This document shows, piece by piece, positions 36,855 through 40,692 of a stretch of 40,692 bases of DNA. The position numbers were made by a program, and so were the translations under genes. Location: positions 684,001-724,692 of the forward strand of contig JAQGDQ010000066.1 of the NCBI GenBank assembly GCA_030141605.1, in the 5' to 3' direction. Numbering within the stretch: the stretch's first letter is position 1; every line of letters begins with the position of its first letter. The notes under the pieces were generated by a model. It was not told the origin of the DNA. It did not search any database and saw only the letters and a program-made list of their open reading frames with translations. Source of the stretch: Tubiluchus corallicola (Eukaryota > Priapulida > Priapulimorpha > Priapulimorphida > Tubiluchidae).

Positions 36855-39145
36855 TTAGATTTTTTACCATTTTTGATTATAACACTAGTACTTAATTAAT
36901 TTTTTACTTCACTTGCAGGATTAAACTTTCTAGACTATGGAGTGTGTTTAGGAAAAAGCCGATAAGAAGAGTTTCATCAGACATCCACTCTAATCCTGAA
37001 ACATGGGTATTTTATGAAGTGCATTTTTGTTGACAGTGTTATTATTGTGACCTAAGGGACATATGTATTGGCCGTACTTGAAATTGTTTTCAGTTTAGGT
37101 TTTGTTAAATAGAAACGTTAACCTGTAAGTTGTCTAAATTTTTCTTACAATGTTTATTAAAGAAAAACTGGACCTAGTCTAAACTACGCCTGAAAATAAT
37201 CTAATCTGTCAAATACTGAAAGGGAACATACTATATTTTCAAGAGCGATTGATGTGAAAGAATTATTATCACATAATTTCACATTCACGCAGCTAGTTCT
37301 TTGCTGTTACATGCACTTCACCATTCTCTATAGACGTGCACTAGCCCCTGCATCTCAGAAATGCACTGCACATAGAACAGGTGTTATACCTTTTATTTCA
37401 GAGTTTTTCAGTTGTGACTTAATGCACATGTTTGAGACCTCAAGCGTGAGCACAGCAGTAAGCTTGAATTTTGAGTTTTACTTAAAATTTTGTATATCGC
37501 ATTGAATATCTTACAGTATAACACTGTACTTTTTGTTTTCACAAATACATGCAGCATGCTCGTTGAATGTTTGTACTGTTGAAGAGTATGTGCACTTGTG
37601 ATGTCCTCACTATTTGAGCTCGCCCGCCGCTAATTAAGTTTTTAAATTGTTGTTTAATTATCAGAAACGCTTGGCATTATTACAAGCATCAAAATGTGTA
37701 ATTTTTCCCGAACTTGAGTAAGATGTGAAAAATCATCCTTCTTTCCTTTAAAAATTTTTGTACCAATGTACGTGTCATTTTTGCATGATAACTCACGATT
37801 GTATTCTTACTGGAAATGATAAGATAGAGAAGCAGAGAAAAGTTGTACTACAAATAATCCTGTGTGAAATTTTTTACAAATGTGGTTTGACAAAACATCA
37901 TTGCTCGGCATACTTTACAAGAAAGTGAAGCAAATTCTGAACAGCTATTTTATTACATTTGTGCTGCGCATCACTTAGTGGTGAGGCGCCAACAAATTTT
38001 GCAAGCATTCCAAATTCAACTAGGTCTTGGCCAGTTCAAGACGGACTGCAAAACAATTGTAATAAAAACGTTGAACACACATTCAAGGTCATAATTAATG
38101 TAATTTGAAAGACTGTACTTTGTAGAGTACAAACATAGGTTTTTGGAATCGAAATTGCTTTATTGTATAATTCATTGAGTAATGGTTTATGAAACGTATC
38201 TGAAAACTAGTTCTAGTATGATGCCTTATGTATTTATTTGTAAGTAGTACTCTTGCTTGTGGATTACGATTTAATTTATGCTAACTTATCGTACAAAATA
38301 AATATCTTTTATTTACATTTGAAAAGTTACAGATGTGCAACAGGTTAGCTTCTGGTATTTCTTGTGTAATTAAGTGGCTAACCATCTACATGTAAACTAA
38401 AAAGAAAAGATTTAATTCATTTCACACTGAAATTCAGATTCGATTTTGTAATATCAAACGACAGAGGATAATTATAACAATTCTTGTTTTAACACAGGAA
38501 GACTCTAGAGACAGTGCATCTGTGGAGCAGTCAAATCGGTTGCAGGTAAAAGACTATAATCCTGTGCGACCTGAAAGCATTTCCTTAGGTGCTAAAAGCG
38601 TAAAATATAGAAGAACAAAGCGAAAGCAGTCTTGGTTTGAACTATACTCTGGAACAAAAGTGGAAAAACACTCACGCTTTCAACTGCCATGGTGGTGCAT
38701 TTACATCGGCTGGGTTCTGGTTTGGAGCTCTTCATTAGCATGTTCGTATTTGGTGATGCTGTACGGATTAAAATATGGGTACAAGACAAGTATCGATTGG
38801 TTGATGTCCATGTTGTATTCTACCTTTGAAGCTGTCTTCATTTCAGATCCAGTGCAAGTAATCCTCACGGCCTTCCTCTTTTCCTTGCTATACAAAGACC
38901 CAGAAGAGCTTGAAGAAAAACAAGTGTATGTGCCTCTCATACACGAGAAAGACGAGCTGTTGCATGAGGAGTGGTGTAAAATGTATGAGAGGTAAGTCAA
39001 AATTAAAAATGTCTTTATGATTATATACATTGTTAACAAAGTTTAATAAGCAAGCTAACTAATTGATTTCCTTGCAAACTAACATTTTTAAACTGTTGAT
39101 TTGTTTTTTAGAAATGTTAATGGACAAGAAAAGGGGGTATCTGAA
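525..39145 (+). CDS. Polycystin-1-like protein, 32 exons, both ends outside window
   Basis: This is the whole visible gene: 32 exons whose intron phases match at every junction and give 1,945 codons without a stop. The order is PKD-like, REJ, GAIN-like region, Cys-rich block, PLAT, GPS, TM1, PLAT, TM2-3, TM4-5. REJ, GPS and PLAT in this order are diagnostic of the polycystin-1 family: large receptors that are cleaved at the GPS and associate with TRPP (polycystin-2) channel subunits, often in cilia or sperm. The family is clear. Which paralogue this is (PKD1, PKD1L1, PKD1L2/3 or PKDREJ) cannot be decided without the N-terminus, so no symbol is given. The odd feature is the Cys-rich block plus a second PLAT before the GPS. 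No initiator ATG, signal peptide, channel domain or stop codon is in the window. Confidence 0.93.
1346..1372 (+). mobile_element. Lone hAT-like terminal inverted repeat in intron 1
   Basis: The 27 bases starting CAGGGCTGGGAAATC differ at about two positions from the reverse complement of the right end (36470 inward) of the element at 35417-36470. They therefore look like an end of the same transposon family. I found no partner end or target duplication between here and exon 2, so this is probably a truncated copy. Its internal extent is unknown. Confidence 0.65.
1448..1497 (+). repeat. Two-copy 25-bp tandem repeat
   Basis: Two adjacent 25-base units each begin ATTAGAGTTC (1448-1472 and 1473-1497). 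They differ at a few positions. They lie just inside the terminal-repeat remnant at 1346 and may belong to that element. Confidence 0.7.
2131..2342 (+). CDS. Exon 2: REJ module
   Basis: Residues 221-290; phase 0 start after TTTTTCAG, phase 2 end before GTGATG. The segment PVIDGGAKQ followed by SANNSYDPEN matches the REJ family pattern: v-I-GG near the start, then an S-x-DPD-like turn as in the PKD/REJ immunoglobulin-like folds. REJ modules were first defined in the sea urchin sperm receptor for egg jelly and occur in polycystin-1 proteins. Intron 2 (2343-3188) contains only a short CAT/CGT-rich tract at 3072-3103. Confidence 0.9.
3072..3103 (+). repeat. CAT/CGT trinucleotide tract
   Basis: About ten trinucleotide units of CAT with two CGT interruptions lie in intron 2, roughly 90 bases before the exon 3 acceptor. 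This is a simple repeat with no other sign of function. Confidence 0.85.
3189..3292 (+). CDS. Exon 3: REJ module with F-x-W-x-C motif
   Basis: Residues 291-325; phase 2 start, phase 1 end at a strong GTACGT donor. The motif RFTWYCYKG is the hallmark F-x-W-x-C of REJ modules, where the Trp and Cys sit in a strand after the DPD turn. A Pro/Gly-rich loop and another Cys follow. Intron 3 (3293-4075) contains a long (TC)n microsatellite. Because of that microsatellite, apparent Ser/Leu-rich and Arg/Glu-rich reading frames appear on both strands there; they are not genes. Confidence 0.88.
3482..3560 (+). repeat. (TC)n microsatellite
   Basis: This is a nearly pure TC tract in intron 3, with one early T-rich interruption. 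It gives spurious low-complexity frames on both strands and is likely length-polymorphic. Confidence 0.98.
4076..4223 (+). CDS. Exon 4: REJ module strands
   Basis: Residues 326-374; phase 1 start after TTTAACAG, phase 2 end before GTATTT. The sequence ARSLAKRQPYTIYMGFSQFDRKIR has the alternating polar/hydrophobic pattern of the REJ strand that in relatives reads l-x-v-x-k-x-g-R. It connects the W-x-C strand to the cysteine-paired NC motif of exon 5. Intron 4 (4224-4592) shows nothing recognisable. Confidence 0.85.
4593..4831 (+). CDS. Exon 5: REJ module with paired-cysteine motif
   Basis: Residues 375-454; phase 2 start, phase 1 end at GTATGT. SCEINCGVKVDP, then LTADCIRC, then FEFHWSL match the REJ signature C-x-x-N-C-x-x-x-x-N-P / L-x-A-x-C-x-x-C / Y-x-W-x-L, with all four cysteines present. 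This is one of the clearest REJ stretches in the gene. Intron 5 (4832-5445) shows no recognisable element. Confidence 0.92.
5446..5544 (+). CDS. Exon 6: REJ module, G-S-C-x-V-x-P segment
   Basis: Residues 455-487; phase 1 at both ends, so the exon is frame-neutral. YHFFVNERPVEGSCSVSP matches the conserved REJ end segment Y-x-F-x-x-N-x-P-P-x-G-G-x-C-x-V-x-P, with one of the two usual Gly replaced by Glu. Intron 6 (5545-6808) carries a two-copy 33-bp tandem at 5877-5942 and nothing else that I recognise. Confidence 0.9.
5877..5942 (+). repeat. Two-copy 33-bp tandem repeat
   Basis: Units 5877-5909 and 5910-5942 share the core CTGGATCTTTAACTTAT and differ at only a few positions. This is a recent local duplication inside intron 6. 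Confidence 0.9.
6809..6937 (+). CDS. Exon 7: REJ module, T-x-F-x-x-x-C-x-x-W-x-D motif
   Basis: Residues 488-530; phase 1 at both ends. STVDEFSMNCDGYWDSDVPLSYEF matches the REJ pattern a-x-x-T-x-F-x-x-x-C-x-x-W-x-D-x-x-x-P-L-x-Y-x-F almost residue for residue, with the Cys and Trp present. Intron 7 (6938-8167) is AT-rich, with a CAT/ATT simple repeat at 7777-7825. Confidence 0.92.
7777..7825 (+). repeat. ATT/CAT trinucleotide microsatellite
   Basis: A run of ATT, then about a dozen CAT units, then ATT again, in intron 7. It has no further features. Confidence 0.92.
8168..8313 (+). CDS. Exon 8: end of REJ module
   Basis: Residues 531-579; phase 1 start, phase 0 end. LILLPPGIPEKNYVTVVTLKVADALKMA matches the family segment f-x-LP-x-G-x-x-x-x-x-Y-x-V-x-V-x-V-x-D-x-x-G-A that closes the REJ region. 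It leads into a VxVxP strand completed in exon 9. Intron 8 (8314-9478) contains an exon-like stretch at 8832-8899 with good splice signals, which would break the frame if included. Confidence 0.9.
8832..8899 (+). other. Possible cryptic or poison cassette exon in intron 8
   Basis: A 68-base stretch is bounded by CCTCAG and CGGTAAGA. In the incoming phase 0 it reads open for 22 codons and ends in phase 2. Exon 9 needs phase 0, and reading it in the shifted frame reaches TAG within about 13 codons. Inclusion would therefore truncate the protein. The direct exon 8 to exon 9 splice gives the family-like strand, so this segment is not part of the main model. It may be chance. Confidence 0.25.
9479..9602 (+). 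CDS. Exon 9: helical linker after REJ (GAIN-A-like)
   Basis: Residues 580-620; phase 0 start, phase 1 end at GTAAGC. It begins VYPYE, completing the strand from exon 8. It then runs as an amphipathic helix, DHIKDILLLIQNLIKKMETRL, followed by a turn at NDIAG. In polycystin-1 relatives the stretch after REJ is a helical region preceding the GAIN beta-sandwich. Intron 9 (9603-10453) shows nothing recognisable. Confidence 0.87.
10454..10548 (+). CDS. Exon 10: helical linker
   Basis: Residues 621-652; phase 1 start after TTTCTAG, phase 0 end before GTAAGT. It has a hydrophobic helix (HLIHLATFLLNDL) and a polar tail. The sequence itself is not diagnostic; the call rests on phase continuity, splice signals and position. 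Intron 10 (10549-12473) is largely occupied by a 1.6-kb element with long inverted arms. Confidence 0.82.
10646..12265. mobile_element. Element with long degenerate inverted arms, no coding capacity
   Basis: The outer ends read TGCTGCAATC and, on the other strand from 12265, TGTTGCAACA. Both continue into the same AAATTGTAAAAATT run. A second matching block is GTTAGCCACTTTTGT at about 10809-10823 against the reverse complement of about 12152-12166. Inside the arms, variants of ACTTTTGTAAAA recur. The left arm (to about 10970) is longer than the right arm (from about 12080). The central kilobase has no recognisable transposase, and I see no clear target duplication. It looks like an old foldback or MITE-type DNA element. 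Confidence 0.6.
12474..12593 (+). CDS. Exon 11: helical linker
   Basis: Residues 653-692; 120 bases, phase 0 at both ends, between TTCAG and GTGAGT. RNSLLSILSNLPASSIQAWRQRADM resembles the region of polycystin-1 relatives where an R-x-x-L-L-x-x-L-x-x-L-P segment is followed by a Q-x-x-x-x-L/M helix. Intron 11 (12594-13111) contains a tRNA-like sequence at 12784-12862. Confidence 0.88.
12784..12862 (+). repeat. tRNA-derived SINE head or tRNA pseudogene
   Basis: The A-box-like TGGTCTAATGG is followed by a D-loop-like stretch. A CTGC/GCAG stem then encloses a seven-base loop, CTGGAAA, at the anticodon position. A degenerate B box, TGTTAAGAGTCC, follows, and the ends can pair only as GCA/TGC. 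The D arm and TATAGCTGCCT...GCAG resemble tRNA-Gly-type bodies, but the apparent anticodon would be GGA. The T stem does not pair well, so it is not a functional tRNA. A tRNA-derived SINE is the likely source. Confidence 0.6.
13112..13203 (+). CDS. Exon 12: helical linker
   Basis: Residues 693-722; phase 0 start after TTTTTTCAG, phase 2 end at GTATGT. It encodes a charged amphipathic helix with an EEAEES tail. The next exon completes the split codon as Gln. Intron 12 (13204-14625) shows no element I can name. Confidence 0.82.
14626..14695 (+). CDS. Exon 13: short linker exon
   Basis: Residues 723-746; only 70 bases, phase 2 start, phase 0 end at GTAAGA. It completes a GQTILSGISKIFGALENS helix begun in exon 12. 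The call rests on phase match, good splice signals and an uninterrupted frame. Intron 13 (14696-15512) has an AT/AC-rich patch at 15062-15125 and a 30-bp minisatellite at 15199-15346. Confidence 0.8.
15062..15125 (+). repeat. AT-rich patch ending in a short (AC)n
   Basis: This is a stretch of alternating T and A, then a short ACACACACAC run. It is low-complexity sequence in intron 13. Confidence 0.85.
15199..15346 (+). repeat. Minisatellite of about five 29-30-bp units
   Basis: Five successive units follow the consensus ACTAAATTTAACCTGTGAAA then GTGCTTGACT, starting near 15199, 15229, 15259, 15288 and 15318. They diverge from one another, so the array is old. It sits in intron 13, about 170 bases before exon 14. 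Confidence 0.85.
15513..15663 (+). CDS. Exon 14: linker with basic cluster
   Basis: Residues 747-796; phase 0 start, phase 1 end. It has a helix, TFSIIDIIAEVI, a basic cluster, KEKKRKG, then Thr/Val-rich beta sequence (TDTITVTVDKKEV). This marks the passage from the helical linker towards the GAIN-like strands. A sequon is present at NAT. Intron 14 (15664-16532) shows nothing recognisable. Confidence 0.83.
16533..16633 (+). CDS. Exon 15: GAIN-like region
   Basis: Residues 797-830; phase 1 start after TTTTAG. The 3' end is uncertain. GT at 16634 (after EITV) and GT at 16631 (after EIT) both keep phase 0, and neither matches the donor consensus well; I prefer 16634. The content, GHFKIPPADLF and then SADEMIEI, fits the family segment where f-x-l-P precedes the first GAIN strands. 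Intron 15 (16634-17209) shows nothing recognisable. Confidence 0.78.
17210..17354 (+). CDS. Exon 16: GAIN-like beta strands
   Basis: Residues 831-878; phase 0 start, phase 1 end at GTAAGA. LATIKVNPYNWHE followed by AVANLEITGANG matches the polycystin-1 pattern Y-x-x-NPF-x-W ... v-x-S-x-V-x-x-L-x-x-x-x-x-x-G, and PIQFFMNLP matches the later i-x-i-x-lP strand. This block belongs to the GAIN-type fold that hosts the GPS. Intron 16 (17355-18223) has only a C/A-rich patch near 17695-17790. Confidence 0.9.
17695..17790 (+). repeat. C/A-rich low-complexity patch
   Basis: The + strand here is dominated by CACACC/CCA motifs with almost no G, in strong contrast to the AT-rich surroundings. It is probably a decayed simple repeat. 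Confidence 0.7.
18224..18366 (+). CDS. Exon 17: GAIN-like beta strands
   Basis: Residues 879-926; phase 1 start after TTACAG, phase 0 end at GTAATT. It has ITVHSIYAKPQNYIILAI, an alternating hydrophobic pair of strands, and ends in NDLPDNVTLK. This matches the i-x-v-x-x-x-x-x-x-l-x-l-x-i-x-p pattern just before the vylr-x-x-x-x-Pt motif that opens exon 18. Sequons are at NNT and NVT. Intron 17 (18367-19786) shows nothing recognisable. Confidence 0.87.
19787..20738 (+). CDS. Exon 18: GAIN-like end plus novel Cys-rich block
   Basis: Residues 927-1243; 952 bases, the largest exon here; phase 0 start, phase 1 end. The first 60 residues continue the family pattern: VVLKKHERPTVADF, then AIQYFVGFLF. 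Residues 992-1214 are a block with 32 cysteines and about nine N-x-S/T sequons, so it is extracellular and disulphide-rich. An acidic run, GDEDDDDSDDKAE, divides it into 17 and 15 Cys. A Cys spacing of C-x6-C-x3/7-C-x6-C-x3-C recurs, as in CETAYYGCLGNC and CRYMYAVC followed by CSAKLSACRSNC. I do not recognise the fold; it is not the LDL-A, WSC or EGF pattern. The last 29 residues are a Cys-free polar linker into PLAT. Intron 18 (20739-22252) shows nothing definite. Confidence 0.9.
22253..22406 (+). CDS. Exon 19: extracellular PLAT, N-terminal strands
   Basis: Residues 1244-1294; phase 1 start, phase 2 end at GTACGT. KYRIGTVTADVADSGTSASV followed by YVIIHGSHGTTIKMMLD matches the PLAT/LH2 start v-x-t-G-x-x-x-x-x-G-T-x-A-x-V-x-i-x-l-x-G-x-x-G-x-t-x-x-x-x-L. 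PLAT domains are beta-sandwiches that bind lipids or proteins. This one precedes the GPS and TM1, so it should face outside the cell. Intron 19 (22407-24848) is the largest in the window and holds a ghost of exon 20 (23832-23892) and a 29-bp tandem (24351-24408). Confidence 0.9.
23832..24170 (+). pseudogene. Ghost copy of exon 20 with flanking intron
   Basis: Bases 23832-23892 match exon 20 positions 24857-24917 at about 54 of 61 bases and keep the frame ENV..., then LNVTIWEDN. The copy has TGA where the real exon has the Trp codon TGG. It lacks a usable acceptor AG and has lost the 3' half and donor. The sequence from about 23941 (e.g. CTATTATTTGTGAA, TTTTTCATTG) also matches the real copy's downstream intron from about 25130, so a genomic segment was duplicated, not an mRNA. 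It is a dead exon. Confidence 0.85.
24351..24408 (+). repeat. Two-copy 29-bp tandem repeat
   Basis: Units 24351-24379 and 24380-24408 both begin GTTTAGCTTACACGATCCTG and differ at about two positions. A GTTTA follows as the start of a third unit. This is a recent duplication in intron 19. Confidence 0.92.
24849..24951 (+). CDS. Exon 20: extracellular PLAT, core
   Basis: Residues 1295-1329; phase 2 start after TTTTCAG, phase 0 end. GIDWFEEENVAVGTILNVTI followed by WEDNSGLAPDW is the PLAT core F-x-x-G-x-x-D-x-F ... l-G-x-l-x-x-i-x-i-x-x-D-N-x-G-x-x-P-x-W. The Asp-Asn-Ser-Gly turn and the final Trp are intact. A sequon (NVT) agrees with an extracellular position. Intron 20 (24952-27024) holds the intronic half of the duplicated segment (about 25130-25330), a short (TA)n at 26046-26061 and a LINE 3' end. 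Confidence 0.92.
26270..26630 (+). mobile_element. 3' end of a CR1/L2-like non-LTR retrotransposon
   Basis: The frame from about 26282 reads VRLITHCQKFDYVIPIF, then FKINLITYRAINGV, YISDLLKPYVP, LRLWNSLPMQL. These are the familiar C-terminal motifs of CR1/L2-type reverse transcriptase ORF2 (AARLIT-x-x-K-x-DHITPVL ... FKILLLTYKALNG ... YLSDLL ... LWNSLP). A frameshift near 26580 moves the last motif, LKKLKTPYFSEAF, into another frame. It is 5'-truncated and dead, with the same orientation as the host gene. Confidence 0.85.
27025..27145 (+). CDS. Exon 21: extracellular PLAT, C-terminal strands
   Basis: Residues 1330-1369; phase 0 start, phase 1 end at GTATGA. LVIELGYLVYTCPCMKWFDG completes PLAT: v-x-v-x-d-x-x-x-x-x-x-y-x-F-x-C-x-x-W-L. 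It then runs RENAQTFPCYL. Exons 19-21 begin and end in phase 1 and total 378 bases (126 codons), so the domain is a symmetric cassette. Intron 21 (27146-28441) shows nothing recognisable beyond AT-rich sequence. Confidence 0.9.
28442..28545 (+). CDS. Exon 22: last GAIN strand and GPS N-terminal half
   Basis: Residues 1370-1404; phase 1 start, phase 0 end at GTATGT. INFTVGFYNSRCVYWDEKKE followed by FRSEGC is the first half of a GPS motif: v-x-x-y-x-x-x-C-x-y-W-D-x-x-x-x-x-W-x-x-x-G-C. Both cysteines are present, and Phe replaces the usual second Trp. Intron 22 (28546-29198) shows nothing recognisable. Confidence 0.93.
29199..29429 (+). CDS. Exon 23: GPS cleavage site and TM1
   Basis: Residues 1405-1481; 231 bases, phase 0 at both ends. 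MHCVCYHLTAFAG is the conserved C-x-C-x-HLT-x-F end of the GPS. The His-Leu-Thr tripeptide (1420-1422) is intact, so autoproteolysis between Leu1421 and Thr1422 is expected from the family mechanism. A stalk with acidic residues follows, then TM1 at about 1451-1472 (ILLVVLIWIIYFVLLVY), then YRKDKAD on the cytosolic side by the positive-inside rule. Intron 23 (29430-30117) shows nothing recognisable. Confidence 0.95.
30118..30238 (+). CDS. Exon 24: cytosolic PLAT, N-terminal strands
   Basis: Residues 1482-1521; phase 0 start, phase 1 end. VGVTILEDNNPHDKYVY followed by ITYTGIRKGAATTATVTVVI matches the polycystin-1 post-TM1 pattern L-x-DN-x-P-x-D-x-Y-x-Y-x-I-x-V-x-TG-x-R-x-x-A-x-T-x-A-x-V. This is the canonical PLAT on the cytosolic loop, which in polycystin-1 binds phosphoinositides and phosphatidylserine. 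Intron 24 (30239-30916) shows nothing recognisable. Confidence 0.93.
30917..31076 (+). CDS. Exon 25: cytosolic PLAT, core
   Basis: Residues 1522-1574; phase 1 start, phase 2 end inside the final Trp codon. It contains LTDKNRPIMCAGAQDWFLLL and then LGDLTSIVIWHDNSGKHPSW, the strongest PLAT signature: G-x-x-D-x-F-x-l, LG-x-L-x-x-i-x-I-W-HDN-x-G-x-x-P-x-W. Intron 25 (31077-31598) is the source of part of the duplicated segment seen again at 37886-38405. Confidence 0.95.
31599..31737 (+). CDS. Exon 26: cytosolic PLAT, C-terminal strands
   Basis: Residues 1575-1621; phase 2 start, phase 0 end. FLRKVVITDVQDDTSWVFLC followed by NKWLAVD closes PLAT: f-L-x-x-v-x-v-x-D-x-x-x-x-x-x-y-x-F-x-C-x-x-WLA-x-D. 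It then runs into the membrane-proximal strand. A decayed copy of this exon is found in intron 30. Intron 26 (31738-32912) has open frames on the minus strand at 31971-32346 that I cannot assign. Confidence 0.94.
31971..32346 (-). other. Unassigned antisense open stretch in intron 26
   Basis: Two overlapping minus-strand frames (77 codons at 32113-32346 and 80 codons at 31971-32213) read through 376 bases. Between them they cover it without a stop, apart from one frame change. The content is basic and Cys/His-containing (e.g. FCKAVWTHHKKMAKNRF) but matches no family I know. It may be a fragment of an unrecognised mobile element, or chance. Confidence 0.2.
32913..33020 (+). CDS. Exon 27: post-PLAT loop leading to TM2
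   Basis: Residues 1622-1657; 108 bases, phase 0 at both ends, GTAGGT donor. The segment DGHLWLSIYLRPPHSKFTRVQ is one of the best conserved stretches of the polycystin-1 family: d-x-HLW-x-S-v-x-x-R-P-x-x-S-x-FTR-x-QR. It sits between PLAT and TM2. Intron 27 is 299 bases and shows nothing. Confidence 0.96.
33320..33455 (+). CDS. Exon 28: TM2 and start of TM3
   Basis: Residues 1658-1702; phase 0 start after TTTTCAG, phase 1 end before GTACAT. RLSCALSLLLTMMLGNIMFYG is TM2 (family L-x-x-L-L-x-x-M-x-x-x-MFYG). A short acidic loop, DDPEDQAE, follows. FSWSQLSIG begins TM3. A weaker GT at 33416 is also in phase, but using it would drop the conserved SWSQLSIG. Intron 28 (33456-35147) holds an unassigned antisense frame and a CA repeat close to the next acceptor. 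Confidence 0.93.
34640..34969 (-). other. Unassigned 109-codon antisense open frame in intron 28
   Basis: A single minus-strand frame runs from ATG at 34969 to a stop at 34640. It is Lys/Gln-rich (KLQQCFPVAKQQKRQG, then IFYQQQKMSGAQRVVLFVFL). No family is recognised, and there are no visible splice or promoter signals specific to it. Given the AT-rich intron this could be chance or a piece of an old mobile element. It is not claimed as a gene. Confidence 0.2.
35081..35125 (+). repeat. (CA)n microsatellite beside the exon 29 acceptor
   Basis: An interrupted CACACA tract ends about 22 bases before the AG at 35146-35147. It occupies the place where the branch point and the upstream polypyrimidine region normally lie. 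The immediate acceptor tract (TTTTCTCCTTTTTTTAG) is strong. Confidence 0.93.
35148..35259 (+). CDS. Exon 29: TM3
   Basis: Residues 1703-1739; phase 1 start, phase 2 end. With the end of exon 28 it gives SIGFSTGLITWLINLVIVSFF, then RMS: TM3 followed by a basic boundary, matching the family IG-x-x-s-x-l-i-x-x-P-x-n-x-l-i-x-x-l-FR. A polar tail (EVVSVREQD) follows in the cytosolic loop. Intron 29 (35260-36918) holds the hAT-like element, a two-copy 50-bp tandem and a long (TA)n. Confidence 0.92.
35417..36470. mobile_element. hAT-like non-autonomous DNA transposon (1,054 bp)
   Basis: The left end reads CAGAGGTGGAAAATCTTAC. The right end, read inward on the minus strand, is CAGGGCTGGAAAATCTTAC, matching at 17 of 19 bases. 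The same 8 bases, AGAGTAGC, flank both ends (35409-35416 and 36471-36478), a perfect target-site duplication. Ends starting CAG-x-G and an 8-bp duplication are typical of the hAT superfamily. No transposase frame is visible, so the copy is non-autonomous. A subterminal CGGACT/AGTCCG hairpin lies near 36431-36451. Confidence 0.88.
36503..36602 (+). repeat. Two-copy 50-bp tandem repeat
   Basis: Units 36503-36552 and 36553-36602 share GGATTCT-x-TTG-x-AAT and GCATTCTAAA blocks at a 50-base spacing. They are diverged. They lie just outside the hAT-like element. Confidence 0.8.
36793..36851 (+). repeat. (TA)n microsatellite
   Basis: About 29 TA units, almost pure, in intron 29 some 65 bases before the exon 30 acceptor. 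Confidence 0.97.
36919..37006 (+). CDS. Exon 30: basic cytosolic loop
   Basis: Residues 1740-1769; phase 2 start after TTGCAG, phase 0 end before GTATTT. RIKLSRLWSVFRKKPIRR is strongly basic, as expected for the loop between TM3 and TM4 on the cytosolic side. It then turns Ser-rich. The loop is poorly conserved in the family, so the call rests on phase, splice sites and composition. Intron 30 (37007-38497) carries a ghost of exon 26 at its 3' part. Confidence 0.83.
37886..38405 (+). pseudogene. Ghost copy of exon 26 and its upstream intron
   Basis: Bases 37905-37930 (GGCATACTTTACAAGAAAGTGAAGCA) match 31177-31202 with a few changes. Bases 38035-38060 match the CCAGTTCAAGA region at about 31257. 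Bases 38321-38405 match exon 26 from about 31606, including TTACAGATGT and TTTCTTGTGTAA followed by AAGTGGCT. The copy lacks an acceptor AG, has a 7-base deletion and an extra base, and is out of frame. It is a decayed partial duplication of intron 25 plus exon 26. Confidence 0.8.
38498..38991 (+). CDS. Exon 31: cytosolic loop end, TM4, TM5
   Basis: Residues 1770-1933; 494 bases, phase 0 start, phase 2 end at GTAAGT. A polar basic stretch (KYRRTKRKQSW) comes first. FQLPWWCIYIGWVLVWSSSL starts TM4 (about 1834-1858), matching the family f-x-LP-x-w-c-x-Y-x-a-W. LYGLKYG and DWLMSMLYSTFEAVFISDP then lead into TM5 (about 1887-1900), matching fG-x-x-x-s-x-x-W-l-x-s-x-x-x-s-x-x-x-x-x-x-x-x-qP-x-k. 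It ends in an acidic helix before the large TOP domain expected downstream. Intron 31 is 120 bases. Confidence 0.95.
39112..39145 (+). CDS. Exon 32: small exon, last in window
   Basis: Residues 1934-1945; only 34 bases between TTTTTTAG and GTAGGT, phase 2 start, phase 0 end. The content is polar (NVNGQEKGVSE) with no family signature. The call rests on splice signals and phase. Reading through the donor would add 13 codons and stop at 39185-39187, truncating the protein after TM5. A further exon encoding the TOP domain is therefore expected beyond the window. Confidence 0.62.

Positions 39146-40692
<1,547 letters not shown>

Overview
This AT-rich window from an animal nuclear genome is filled by one large multi-exon gene on the + strand. 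I find 32 coding exons (525-39145). They join through 31 introns with matching phases into about 5,837 coding bases, or 1,945 codons without a stop. Both ends of the gene lie outside the window. The consensus GT-AG introns of 0.1-2.4 kb, the domain set, the CR1/L2-like LINE fragment, the hAT-like element and the many microsatellites all point to a metazoan. I suspect an invertebrate but cannot name the species. Residue numbers in this annotation count from the first complete codon of exon 1.

The gene encodes a polycystin-1 family (PKD1 / PKD1-like / PKDREJ) receptor-channel subunit. In order, the protein has: a degenerate PKD-like beta-sandwich and the start of the REJ region (exon 1); the REJ module (exons 2-8); a mostly helical linker resembling the GAIN-A part (exons 9-14); GAIN-type beta strands (exons 15-18); a cysteine-rich block with 32 Cys in about 223 residues (exon 18); a complete PLAT domain on the extracellular side (exons 19-21); an intact GPS autoproteolysis site ending in His-Leu-Thr (exons 22-23); TM1; the canonical cytosolic PLAT domain (exons 24-27); TM2 and TM3 (exons 28-29); a basic linker (exons 30-31); and TM4 and TM5 (exon 31). 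The polycystin/TOP domain and the last six TM segments would lie downstream.

The most unusual part is the insertion between the GAIN-like strands and the GPS. It consists of an unrecognised Cys-rich, heavily sequon-bearing block followed by an extra PLAT domain. The extra PLAT is carried by a phase 1-1 symmetric three-exon cassette of 378 nt, which is the signature of exon shuffling and could be skipped without breaking the frame. The family normally has one PLAT, on the cytosolic side after TM1.

The introns hold the rest. There are two decayed exon copies: a ghost of exon 20 just upstream of the real exon, and a ghost of exon 26 about 6.7 kb downstream of it. Both source exons encode PLAT pieces. 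There is a 1,054-bp hAT-like non-autonomous element with a perfect 8-bp target duplication, a lone relative of its end in intron 1, a 1.6-kb element with long inverted arms, a LINE 3' end, a tRNA-like SINE or pseudogene, several short tandem repeats and large microsatellites. I see no second protein-coding gene that I can support on either strand.
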